The position numbers and the translations under genes are program-made. The notes below the pieces were generated by a model. It saw only the letters and a list, made by a program, of their open reading frames with translations. It did no database searches and was not told the origin of the DNA. Below, in pieces: positions 37,832 through 45,781 of a DNA stretch of 64,000 nt. The DNA is from Labilithrix sp. (GTDB taxonomy: Bacteria > Myxococcota_A > Polyangia > Polyangiales > Polyangiaceae). Where the stretch lies: the NCBI GenBank assembly GCA_019637195.1, contig JAHBWA010000014.1:1-64000 (forward strand). Direction: 5' to 3'. The number at the start of each line of letters is the position of its first letter. The stretch's first letter is position 1.

Positions 37832-38233
37832 ATGATAATGAGCGCCATGCCCGTCGTCACCGCGCTCTACGGTTCGCTCCACGCCCTCCTCAACATCGCG
37901 CTCGCGAGCCGCGTCTCGGCGATCCGGATGCGCGAGCGGGTCGCGCTGGGCGACGGCGCGTCGAAGGTCCTCACGGTCGCCGTTCGCACGCACGCGAACA
38001 ACGCCGAGTCCGTCCCGCTGGCGCTCGTCCTGCTGCTCCTCGCGGAGCTCTGCGGGGGCGCGAGCTTCTGGCTGCACGTGGCCGGTGGCTCGCTCCTCGT
38101 CGCGCGGATCATGCACGCCGTGGGCATGCCGAGGCCGGCCCCGAACGTGTTCCGCTTCGTCGGCACGGCGGTCACCTGGATCGGGATCGCCGCGATCGCG
38201 TGCTGGGTGCTGTGGCTGCGCCGCGGGGGATGA
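37832..38233 (+). CDS. MAPEG-family membrane protein
   Basis: A ~130-residue protein with four membrane segments and the MAPEG core R-M-R-E-R-V-A-L-G-D-G ... V-R-T-H-A-N-N-A-E-S-V-P-L-A-L. The family (membrane-associated proteins in eicosanoid and glutathione metabolism) includes glutathione transferases and peroxidases; bacterial members are largely uncharacterised. Three nearby ATGs (37832, 37838, 37847) make the exact start uncertain. It stands alone between metH and a convergent phosphatase. Confidence 0.85.
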   Translation: MIMSAMPVVTALYGSLHALLNIALASRVSAIRMRERVALGDGASKVLTVAVRTHANNAESVPLALVLLLLAELCGGASFWLHVAGGSLLVARIMHAVGMPRPAPNVFRFVGTAVTWIGIAAIACWVLWLRRGG

Positions 38234-38245
38234 GCGGCGGGGTCG

Positions 38246-39250
38246 TTACCTGGCCGGTCCTTCCTTGAGGACCTTCACCGTGTCACCGCGGAGCTCGAGC
38301 ACCTGGACGTTCCCCGCGTAGTACTTCGACATCCCGACGTCGATCCGCCAGGCCTTCTCTCCGCACGCCGCGCTGATGTCCGGCTTCTGCGGCGTGTGCC
38401 CCATCACCATACGCTTCGCGCCGAGCGCCCGGAGCGCCTCGTCGAGCGTCGCGCACTCGCTGGGGCCGGGCGCGCTCGAGTACATCCGCGTCCACAGCGG
38501 GCCGTCCTCGGACGTGATCTCCTTCGGCAGGGTGCGCGCCTCGCCGAGCAGCCACTTGCGCGTCCCCTCGTTGATCCCGTCGAGCCCGGCCTTGACGTGC
38601 TTGGGCAGCACGCCGCCGTGGACGAAGATCGAGTCGCCGACGCGCGCGACGACCGGACGCCGCGCGAGGATCTGCGCGTACGGCCCGCCCGGGAGGAACG
38701 CGGCGGCGCGGCCGCGCGCGGGCTGCTCGACCCGCGAGGCGGCGCGGGCGATGCCCTCGTCCTTCGGGTTCACGTCGGCGAACTCCGAGAACGCGCCCCG
38801 CGTGACGTACCGGAAGTCGAGCTCACCGTTCATGATCTCGTGGTTGCCCACGAGCGCGACGACCTCGCCGCCGGCCTTCGCCGCGTCGGTCTTCAGCCGC
38901 TCGAACAGGTCGAGCACCTTGCGGTCGTCGTCGCCTCGGTCGATGAGGTCGCCGGTCTGGACGACGACGAGCTTGCCGCCGATCCACGCGTCCTTGTCGT
39001 CGACCGCGCCCGCGAGGCGCAGGGCGCGGCGCGTGGCGTCGAGATCGCCGTGGAGGTCGCCGATGGCGACGACGCGCTCGGGCGCGGGCTTCGAGACGGC
39101 GAGCGATCCGGCCGAGCGCGGCGCCGGAGCGTTCGTCGTCGTGGGGGCGGCGGGCGCGGGCTCGGGCGCCTTCGACTTGTCGCAGCCGGGCGCGAGGCCG
39201 AGCGCGGCCGCGCCGAGACAGCTCACGAGAATACGTCGACGCAGGCTCAT
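38246..39250 (-). CDS. lipoprotein metallophosphoesterase (Ser/Thr phosphatase-like)
   Basis: A signal peptide with lipobox L-A-P-G-C (Cys23) and a Pro/Ala/Thr linker lead to a calcineurin-like phosphoesterase domain with all metal motifs: G-D-L-H-G-D, G-D-L-I-D-R-G-D-D, G-N-H-E, V-H-G-G and M-G-H-T-P. The spacing resembles periplasmic Shewanella-like phosphatases (Shelphs), which act on phosphoproteins. Anchoring outside the cytoplasm is therefore predicted. The natural substrate is unknown. It follows the zinc-ribbon/ErpA pair on the same strand with a 9-bp gap. Confidence 0.87.
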   Translation of the reverse strand: MSLRRRILVSCLGAAALGLAPGCDKSKAPEPAPAAPTTTNAPAPRSAGSLAVSKPAPERVVAIGDLHGDLDATRRALRLAGAVDDKDAWIGGKLVVVQTGDLIDRGDDDRKVLDLFERLKTDAAKAGGEVVALVGNHEIMNGELDFRYVTRGAFSEFADVNPKDEGIARAASRVEQPARGRAAAFLPGGPYAQILARRPVVARVGDSIFVHGGVLPKHVKAGLDGINEGTRKWLLGEARTLPKEITSEDGPLWTRMYSSAPGPSECATLDEALRALGAKRMVMGHTPQKPDISAACGEKAWRIDVGMSKYYAGNVQVLELRGDTVKVLKEGPAR

Positions 39251-39259
39251 GGGGCCCGC

Positions 39260-39757
39260 TCAGCCCGCGACGATCCGGAGGATCAGCAGGAGGAGCCCGA
39301 CGCCGACGCCGACGCCGAGGTAGACGCCGATCGCGGTCGCGTTGCTCTTGCCGGTCTTGCTGTTGAACCCGAAGCTGCAGGAGTTGCAGACGGTGTGGTT
39401 CAGAAGCTTCGGGCCGATGAGGCCGCCCCACCACGTGAACGTCGGCCGCGAGAGGTTCGGGCTGTTGCACTGCGGGCACGCGCTGAACCCGTAGGGGCCC
39501 GGGATCATCGGGCCGGCGCCGTACGCGGGGCCGAAGGCCTGCGGTCCCGGACCGGGCTGCCCGTAGCCGCCCGGCGGAGGGGCATGACCTTGCGGTGGTG
39601 GCCCATAGCCTTGCGCGGGCTGCGGATACCCATAGCCTGGCTGCGGCTGCCCGTAGGCGGGCGGCGGGTGTCCATAGCCCTGTGGGCCTTGCGGCGGCTG
39701 TCCGTAGCCTTGCGGCGGTCCTCCGGGACCGGGCGGTCCCCAACCGCCGCCCTGCAT
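39260..39757 (-). CDS. Gly/Tyr/Pro-rich zinc-ribbon tail-anchored protein
   Basis: Residues 1-~85 are a low-complexity Q-G-Y-G-x-P-P repeat region. A zinc ribbon follows, with C-P-Q-C and C-N-S-C pairs about 28 residues apart. The C-terminus is a single Gly/Val/Leu-rich membrane segment (I-G-V-Y-L-G-V-G-V-G-V-G-L-L-L-L-I-L). This architecture suggests a membrane-anchored adaptor. Its ATG overlaps the ErpA stop by 4 bp, an intriguing coupling of an Fe-S insertion protein to a metal-binding membrane protein. The function is unknown. Confidence 0.75.
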   Translation of the reverse strand: MQGGGWGPPGPGGPPQGYGQPPQGPQGYGHPPPAYGQPQPGYGYPQPAQGYGPPPQGHAPPPGGYGQPGPGPQAFGPAYGAGPMIPGPYGFSACPQCNSPNLSRPTFTWWGGLIGPKLLNHTVCNSCSFGFNSKTGKSNATAIGVYLGVGVGVGLLLLILRIVAG

Positions 39758-40080
39758 CAGAACTTCACCGACGAGCCGCAGCCGCAGCTGCCAGTCACGT
39801 TCGGGTTGTTGAACTTGAAGCCGGAGCCGTGCACGCCCTCGACGTAGTCGATCTCCGTGTCCTCGAGGTACTGGAAGCTCAGCGGGTCGACGAAGAGCTT
39901 CACGCCCTTGGACTCGAACTCCTCGTCCATGTCCGTCGTCTGATCCTCGAAGTAGAGGTCGTACGTGAATCCAGCACAGCCGCCGCCGACGACGCGGAGG
40001 CGGAGGCCCTGGCTCGTCAGGTCCTCGGCCTCCGCGATTTCCTTCACCTTGGCGGCCGCGCGGTCCGTGATGCTGATCAT
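39757..40080 (-). CDS. erpA: iron-sulfur cluster insertion protein, ErpA/IscA type
   Basis: A 107-residue A-type carrier with the three conserved cysteines: Cys35 in G-G-G-C-A-G-F and Cys99/Cys101 in C-G-C-G. These proteins receive clusters from IscU or SufB and pass them to apo-enzymes. The acidic insert Q-T-T-D-M-D-E-E-F fits ErpA better than IscA, but the two are hard to separate by eye. No isc or suf genes are adjacent, as is typical for erpA. It starts at ATG 40080. Confidence 0.92.
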   Translation of the reverse strand: MISITDRAAAKVKEIAEAEDLTSQGLRLRVVGGGCAGFTYDLYFEDQTTDMDEEFESKGVKLFVDPLSFQYLEDTEIDYVEGVHGSGFKFNNPNVTGSCGCGSSVKF

Positions 40081-40177
40081 GCGTGGACTATAGGCAACTT
40101 TCGGTCCGCCCGCCAGGAGATGCCTCGACCGAGGGCGGGGCGCTCACGGCTGGGCTCGTCCCGCCGGCGCGCGGCGA

Positions 40178-41506
40178 TCAGTCGCCGGTCGACCGCTCGG
40201 GCGCGGCCGGGCGCGCGGAGGAGCTCGCCGGACCGCCTCGCGCGGGCTCGGGCGTGCCCGTGACGCGCACGACGACGCCGCCGTCGCACGTGACGGCGAA
40301 CGCGTTCGCGCCGAACGGCGTCAGGCCGACGACGCCCGAGCGCGCGCCCTTCGCGCAGACGAGCTCGCCCAGCGTGTCGACCGCGCCGTCCGGGCCGATG
40401 ACGCCCGCGTGTCCGTCGGTCGCCACGAACGCGATCGCGCCGCGCGCGTCGACGAGCGGTCCGGCGTGCGGCGGCGCCACGAGCGTCGGGGCTCCGCCGT
40501 CGGGGAGCGTCGGGGCGTTGAACGAGGCGATCGGCGCACGAAGGAGCTCCTGACCGCCGGGATCGAGCGTGACGACGAACCCGCGCGTGTGCGTGAGCGC
40601 GAGCAGCGTCGCGGTCGGGCCCGCCGGGCCGCCGCGCACCGCGGGCGGCCCGAGGTAGAGCCCCTGCGCGGCGATCGAGCGCGTCGAGCGCCCGCCGCGC
40701 GCGACGTCGACCTCGGCGAGGTGGTTGCCCTCGATGACGGCGAGGAGCGTCCCGCGGTCGGTGAGCGCGGCGCCGCCGTCGATCGGCGCGCCGAACGAGC
40801 CGAGGCGTACGGGCTCGCGGCCAGGCGTCCAGCCGAAGACGGCGCCGCTCGTGGTGACCGCGAGGATCTTGTCGCCGGCCGCGACGAGCGCCGCGCCGGG
40901 CATCTCCGGCAGCGCCACGCGCGCGCGCACGCCGCCTTCACTGTCGAGGACGACGAGATCGCTCGTCGTCGCGATGACCACGCCGCCGTCGTCGAGGGCG
41001 AGCGGCGCGGCGCGGACGTTGCGCTCGCCGCCGATGCGCGTCGAGAAGCGCGGCTGCGGGCTCGAGCGCCGCACGCCGATGACGTCCCCGCCGCTGCTCG
41101 CGTAGACCACCGTGCCGTCTGCGGTGATCGCCGCGGGGCCGACCTGCGCCGCGCCGACCTTGATCGTCGCGCGCTCCTCGCCCTCGGCGTCGATGAAGGC
41201 GACGTCTCCCCGCGAGGAGACCACGGCGAGCGTCCCGTCGGGCCCGCTCAGCGCGGGTTGGTCGAGGGTGAGGCCCGTCGTCTTGCTCCACGCGATGCGC
41301 AGCGTCCCCGTGGGGAGCGGCGTCTTCGACAGACCGCTCCGACGGCTGTCGACGCGCTGCATCGGCGCGGCCCCGCCCGGCGCGCCGACGACGAGCACGG
41401 ACGGCCGACGCGGATCGATCCGCTGCGCGCCGGCGTCGCGAAACGTCGCGACGAGCGCGCCCGCTACGGCGGCGACCGCGACGAACGCGAGCGCCCCGCG
41501 CCTCAT
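40178..41506 (-). CDS. exported beta-propeller (PQQ-like repeat) protein
   Basis: A 442-residue protein with an N-terminal signal or anchor (A-L-A-F-V-A-V-A-A-V-A-G-A-L-V-A-T). Repeated ~45-residue units follow, of the form G-T-(L/V)-(A/V)-V...D-(A/S)-x-G-x-x, for example G-P-D-G-T-L-A-V-V-S-S-R-G-D-V-A-F-I-D-A-E-G. This is characteristic of PQQ-like eight-bladed propellers such as BamB. The W-dock residues of true quinoproteins are absent, so a scaffold role is likely. The start overlaps the stop of the upstream zinc-ribbon protein by 4 bp. Confidence 0.75.
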   Translation of the reverse strand: MRRGALAFVAVAAVAGALVATFRDAGAQRIDPRRPSVLVVGAPGGAAPMQRVDSRRSGLSKTPLPTGTLRIAWSKTTGLTLDQPALSGPDGTLAVVSSRGDVAFIDAEGEERATIKVGAAQVGPAAITADGTVVYASSGGDVIGVRRSSPQPRFSTRIGGERNVRAAPLALDDGGVVIATTSDLVVLDSEGGVRARVALPEMPGAALVAAGDKILAVTTSGAVFGWTPGREPVRLGSFGAPIDGGAALTDRGTLLAVIEGNHLAEVDVARGGRSTRSIAAQGLYLGPPAVRGGPAGPTATLLALTHTRGFVVTLDPGGQELLRAPIASFNAPTLPDGGAPTLVAPPHAGPLVDARGAIAFVATDGHAGVIGPDGAVDTLGELVCAKGARSGVVGLTPFGANAFAVTCDGGVVVRVTGTPEPARGGPASSSARPAAPERSTGD

Positions 41507-44061
41507 CGCTTCGCCGCCGGCTTCGCGAGGACGAGCGAGGCCTCGACCTGGGGGATCGGCGCGCCGTTCAGCGTCGCGAGGCCGGCGACGTATCCGTAGA
41601 CGCGGACCGCGTCGCCGCGCGCGGCCTTGAGCTCGTCGCCGTGGACCACGCGGACGACGCACGCGCCCGCCGCGCCGCAGGCCTTCTTTTCCTCCACGGC
41701 CATCACGGTGTACCCGGCGAGGGTCCTGACGTCCTGGATCTCGCCGTCGACGAGGGCGAGCGCGCCCATCTTCGACTTGGGATCGGCGCCGTAAGCCGCG
41801 AACGTGATCGGTGCCTTCGCGTCGAGCGTCTTCGCCGCGTCCTCGAGCGAAGGGACGCGGACGAGCTCCGCGCGGACGACCCGCGTCGCGAGCGGCGGCG
41901 AGCTGGCCGCGATGGTGATCGCCTTCGGGCCCGGCGCGGGCAACGCGACCCCGACGTTGAAGCGCCCCTGGGCGTCGACCGTGAGGCTCTGCCCGTCGAC
42001 CGTGACGACGGTGCCCGGCTTCACCTGGCCGGAGACCGCCGCCGTCGCGCGCTCGGTGAAGAGCTGTCGGCCCGGCGCGTCGAGGTGGAGCGGCGCGACG
42101 CCCGCGCGGACGACGAGCTGGCCGTTCTCGGCGGCTCTGCCCTTCGGCTTGATGGTGAAGGGGATCTTCTTGTCGATCGCCGTCTGCTCGACGCTCGGGC
42201 CCTCGACCTCGCTCGCCACGTCGAGGGCGTACGCGCCCTTTCCGGCGTCATCGAGCGCGACCGGCTCGCCGTTGATCGTCACCTCGGTCCCGGCGAGCGC
42301 CTCGACGCGGACCGTGACCGCAGCGGACGCGCCGTCGCGCGTCTGGGCCGTCGAGAGGTCCGCCTTCACCCGGTATGCGACCGGGACGTGCACCTTCACG
42401 GTCTCGTCGCGACCGGGGGCGGGCCGGTCGATGGCCATCTCGAGATCGTTTTCGCCGATCGACAGCGGCGCGGGCAAGGGGAGGATCGTCGTCGCGCCCT
42501 CCACCGTCGATGACGACGCGCCGAGCGTGATGACCGTCCCGTCCGGGCACGACTCGCAGCGGATGCGCAGCGACTCCTTCCCAGAGTCGTCCAGCTGGGG
42601 CTGCGCGCTGAGCGGCGGGCCTTCACGCAGCACGAAGTACGCGGCGGCGGAGCCGACGATCGCGACGACGACGAACACGATCGCGACGACGGCCACGGCC
42701 GGGACGCCCGATCTCTTGGGCGCGGTCGGGGCTTGCGGCAGCGGCTCGAGCACGAGCGGCGCTGGTGCCGGCACGATCGGAGGAGGCGGTGCTTCGGGGG
42801 TCCTCGGCGGCGCCCGATGCCTCTCCGCGGCTCCCGCGGCCGCGAACCGCGCGCCTTCGCCGGGCGCGGACCGCGAGGGGGCCGCGGCGTGATCGCCGGG
42901 ACGGGACGGCGCGATGCCGGGCGCCGCGATCCCGAGGAGCGTGCCGGCGCGAGCCGGCGGCGCGACCGGCTCCGGGGGCGGCTGCTCGTGCGTCGGCGCG
43001 ATCCCGGGGATCGCGACGCCGAGCATCGTCTTGAACGCGGGCGGGATCGCGTGCGGGGCCGGCGACGCCGGAGCCGGCGCGGGCAGGCCGACGGCGGGCA
43101 TCCCGACCATCGTCCTCTTGTCGCTACCCACCGCGCCGAGGGCCGCCACGGCTGCCGGTGGGGGCGCCGCGTCCGGAGGCGGCTCGGCGATCCTGCCGTG
43201 CTGCATCGTCTCGCCGAGCGCCGCCGGCGGGGGCGCCGCGTCCGGAGGCGGCTCGGCGATCCCGCCGTGCAGCATCGTCTTGCCGAGCGCCGCCGGCGGA
43301 CGCACGGGTGCGGGGGCCGGCGCGCCGTCGGACGCGACCGGGCCCGGCGTCACGGGGTTCTGCTTCGCCTGCAGCTCGGCGAGGGCGGCGTCGCGGATCT
43401 GTCGCGCGCGCTCGGCGACCTCGGGATCGGCCACCGTCTGGGCGAGCGATTTCTTCTCCGCGGGCGGCTCGGCCGCCGACTCGGCAGGCGGCGGGACGAT
43501 CGGCGTCGGACGTTGCGACGTGGTCGCGCTCTCCGGTCCGCCCGCCTGCGCGGCGCCGTAGGGCGACGGATCGAACATCGTCTTGCCGAGGGGGCTGAGA
43601 GCGGCCGGCGCGATCGCCGGACCCGCGTGCGGCGGCGCCGGCGGCGCTGCCAATGCCGGGGAGGGCGCCGCGATCCGTCCGAGGCCCAGGCCCGGCGAGG
43701 GCACGGGCGCCGGGGACGCTACGGGGGAGGCGCCCGGCGCGGGTGACACGGCCAGCGCAGGCGACCCGCCCGGCGCAGGTGACCCGTCCGGCGCAGGCGA
43801 CCCGCCCGGCGCGGGTGACACGGCCGGCGCAGGCGACGCGGCGCCGTCGAGCGCGACGCCGGGGTGGCCGAACACGGTGGCCATCCCGATCGGTCGCCGA
43901 GCGGCGGGCTGCGCCGGGGGCGGATCGGCCGTCGCCTCGTCGACGGTGATGGGAACGGCGCGCGCGCCCGGCTCGACGCCGAACGTCCGACCGCACTGCC
44001 CGCAGAAACGCGCCTGCGCCGGGACGGTCGCTCCGCACTGGGGGCAGGGCTTGTTGCTCAC
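41503..44061 (-). CDS. zinc-ribbon, disordered, single-TM protein with repeated K-T-M-x motifs
   Basis: 852 residues. A zinc ribbon (C-P-Q-C at 6-9, C-G-Q-C at 20-23) opens the protein. A ~430-residue Pro/Ala-rich disordered region follows, containing six or so (K/E/R/G)-T-(M/L)-x repeats such as G-K-T-M-L-H-G, R-T-M-V-G-M and K-T-M-L-G-V; two are in a ~75-bp DNA duplication at 43160-43310. A membrane segment (V-V-A-I-V-F-V-V-V-A-I-V-G-S-A-A-A-Y-F) precedes a ~350-residue beta-rich domain with carboxypeptidase-regulatory-like repeats. The regularly spaced Thr residues could be kinase sites read by FHA domains; this is inference. Confidence 0.8.
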   Translation of the reverse strand: MSNKPCPQCGATVPAQARFCGQCGRTFGVEPGARAVPITVDEATADPPPAQPAARRPIGMATVFGHPGVALDGAASPAPAVSPAPGGSPAPDGSPAPGGSPALAVSPAPGASPVASPAPVPSPGLGLGRIAAPSPALAAPPAPPHAGPAIAPAALSPLGKTMFDPSPYGAAQAGGPESATTSQRPTPIVPPPAESAAEPPAEKKSLAQTVADPEVAERARQIRDAALAELQAKQNPVTPGPVASDGAPAPAPVRPPAALGKTMLHGGIAEPPPDAAPPPAALGETMQHGRIAEPPPDAAPPPAAVAALGAVGSDKRTMVGMPAVGLPAPAPASPAPHAIPPAFKTMLGVAIPGIAPTHEQPPPEPVAPPARAGTLLGIAAPGIAPSRPGDHAAAPSRSAPGEGARFAAAGAAERHRAPPRTPEAPPPPIVPAPAPLVLEPLPQAPTAPKRSGVPAVAVVAIVFVVVAIVGSAAAYFVLREGPPLSAQPQLDDSGKESLRIRCESCPDGTVITLGASSSTVEGATTILPLPAPLSIGENDLEMAIDRPAPGRDETVKVHVPVAYRVKADLSTAQTRDGASAAVTVRVEALAGTEVTINGEPVALDDAGKGAYALDVASEVEGPSVEQTAIDKKIPFTIKPKGRAAENGQLVVRAGVAPLHLDAPGRQLFTERATAAVSGQVKPGTVVTVDGQSLTVDAQGRFNVGVALPAPGPKAITIAASSPPLATRVVRAELVRVPSLEDAAKTLDAKAPITFAAYGADPKSKMGALALVDGEIQDVRTLAGYTVMAVEEKKACGAAGACVVRVVHGDELKAARGDAVRVYGYVAGLATLNGAPIPQVEASLVLAKPAAKR

Positions 44062-44519
44062 GGATCGATCTCGGTGTTCGGTCCTCGGTCTTCAGCCCGA
44101 GCGCGTGTCCAACGGCAAATCCAAACGACCGGTGAGAAGAGCACAGGCCGCCACGGTCTCCAAGGCCTCGAAAGACCAAGCCGCCACGGTCTCCAAGGCC
44201 TCGAAAGACCAAGCCGCCACGGCCGCGCCCCGATCGCGAGCGATCCCGAGGCGTCGCTCGTCCGACCTCGAGCGCGCCGCCGCGCCCCCGCGCCGCTCGG
44301 CAGCATCGGCTCGCCGACCTCGCGCGCCGGCTGCCGACCTCGGCGCGCCCGCCCGCCGATGGCTCGGCGCCGCTCACCGACGTCGGCGCGCCGCTTCGGC
44401 GCGCCGCTTTGTCGAAGCCGCCGCTTGCCAACGCCGCGGCTCCTTGCGATGAGTTCGAGGCGTTGCGGAGCTGTAGCTGCGAGCGGAGCTGGATCGACGT
44501 GCGGAGCTCGAGCTGACGG
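44062..44519 (-). promoter_or_regulatory. 458-bp intergenic region with tandem repeat, between divergent genes
   Basis: No convincing gene. The half nearest the zinc-ribbon gene is less G+C-rich and includes the 33-bp tandem repeat annotated separately, 87-161 bp before that gene. The half nearest the MBL gene is a G+C-rich stretch with scattered CGGCGCGCCG-type palindromes. Promoters for both flanking genes should lie here, but I cannot place hexamers with confidence. Confidence 0.4.
44148..44222. repeat. 33-bp tandem repeat with internal inverted repeat
   Basis: Two identical 33-bp units (44148-44180 and 44181-44213) and 9 bp of a third. Each contains GGTCT and AGACC 13 bp apart (inverted) around AAGGCCT, itself a near-palindrome. 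Identity of the copies shows recent duplication or selection. Position upstream of a minus-strand start allows a regulatory role. Confidence 0.85.
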
Positions 44520-45326
44520 ATGCGCGTCTTCGTCCTCGGCAGCGGGTCGAGCGGCAACGCGCTCGTCGTCGAGTCCGCGGGCACGCGGGTGCTGATCGAG
44601 GCGGGGATCGGCCCGAAGCTCGTCGCGGCCCGCCTCGCCGAGCTCGGACTCGATCTCGGCGCCGGCGAGCTCCACGGGATCTTCGCGAGCCATCAGCACG
44701 GCGACCACTTCGGCCACGCCGGCAAGCTCGCGGTCGCGTTCTCGGCCCCGCTCTTCCTCCACCCCGGCCTCGACGCCCCCGGCGTCGAGGCGCCCGACGT
44801 CCTCGACGTCCGCCGTTGCGAGGTCCGCCGCTACGAGATCGGGCGCGCCGTCCGCGTCGGCGGCCTCACGATCACGACCGTCCAGGTGCCGCACGACGCG
44901 GCGCAGATCGCCCTCCGCGTCGACGACGGGACCCACGCGCTCGGGATCGCGACCGACGTCGGGCGCGTGACGCCCGGGCTCGTCGCGCTCCTCGGAGAGT
45001 GCGACGCCGCGCTCGTCGAGGCCAACCACTGCTCGGAGATGCTCGCGTTCAGCGAGTACCCCGACGTCGTCAAGCGGCGCATCGGCGGGGGCTGGGGGCA
45101 CCTCTCGAACGCGCAAACCGCAGAGCTTGCTGCCCGGCTGGTGGGCTCGCGCCTCGCGCGGCTCTGGCTGGGGCATCTGTCGCGCTCGAACAACACGCCC
45201 GCGCGCGCGCTCGAGACGGTCGCGGCGCGGGCGAGGCGCATCGACGTCGAGGTGCTCCCGCCCTCGTCGCCCCTCGAGCTCGCCGTGCACACGACGAAGC
45301 CTCACCAGCTCGGGCTGCCGTTCTAG
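44520..45326 (+). CDS. MBL-fold metallo-hydrolase (YycJ/WalJ-like)
   Basis: A 268-residue metallo-beta-lactamase-fold protein. L-G-S-G-S-S-G-N-A begins the fold, and S-H-Q-H-G-D-H is the metal-binding HxHxDH motif. L-V-E-A-N-H and G-H-L-S-N provide further ligands. The N-terminal G-S-G-S-S-G-N signature is that of YycJ/WalJ-like predicted exonucleases, which act on DNA ends or RNA. An alternative is a general phosphodiesterase. It is a single gene; yggX lies 118 bp downstream. Confidence 0.87.
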   Translation: MRVFVLGSGSSGNALVVESAGTRVLIEAGIGPKLVAARLAELGLDLGAGELHGIFASHQHGDHFGHAGKLAVAFSAPLFLHPGLDAPGVEAPDVLDVRRCEVRRYEIGRAVRVGGLTITTVQVPHDAAQIALRVDDGTHALGIATDVGRVTPGLVALLGECDAALVEANHCSEMLAFSEYPDVVKRRIGGGWGHLSNAQTAELAARLVGSRLARLWLGHLSRSNNTPARALETVAARARRIDVEVLPPSSPLELAVHTTKPHQLGLPF

Positions 45327-45444
45327 GATCCGCGCGCCGCTCGGCCCCGCGCGCCGGCGGCCCTCGGCGCCGAGCGCCAGCGCATCGCTGGCCCCACGCA
45401 TGGGCTGGCGCCCGGACGGCCGCGCAGGTAAAAGGCGCGTCGTC

Positions 45445-45759
45445 ATGACCGCCCCCAACGAAGCGCGTCTCGTCAAGTGCAGGAAGCTCGGCAAGGAGCT
45501 GCCCGGCCTCGCGAAGCCGCCCTACAAGAACGAGCTCGGCAAGCGCATCTACGACGAGGTCTCGAAAGAGGCCTGGGACATGTGGATCAAGGACTCGGTG
45601 AAGTACATCAACACGTACCGCGTGGACTTGACGTCGGCCGAGGGCCAGAAGTTCATGTTCGACCAGGCCGAGGTCTACTTCGGCTTCAAGGACGGCACGC
45701 TCGCCGACACCGCGTTCGTCGCGGCCGAGCCCGGCGGCGGCGGCGACGACGAGAAGTGA
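45445..45759 (+). CDS. yggX: Fe(2+)-trafficking protein YggX
   Basis: A 104-residue protein of the YggX family, small cytoplasmic proteins that protect Fe-S clusters from oxidative damage and may carry Fe(II). Typical features are V-K-C-R-K-L-G-K-E-L-P-G-L with the single conserved Cys, Y-D-E-V-S-K-E-A-W-D-M-W and the C-terminal F-x-F. It lacks MutY as a neighbour, unlike Enterobacteria, and instead precedes a large Fe-S oxidoreductase, a sensible pairing. An extended Gly/Asp tail is unusual. Confidence 0.92.
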   Translation: MTAPNEARLVKCRKLGKELPGLAKPPYKNELGKRIYDEVSKEAWDMWIKDSVKYINTYRVDLTSAEGQKFMFDQAEVYFGFKDGTLADTAFVAAEPGGGGDDEK

Positions 45760-45781
45760 TCCGCGCTCGAGCGCGGGCGTG

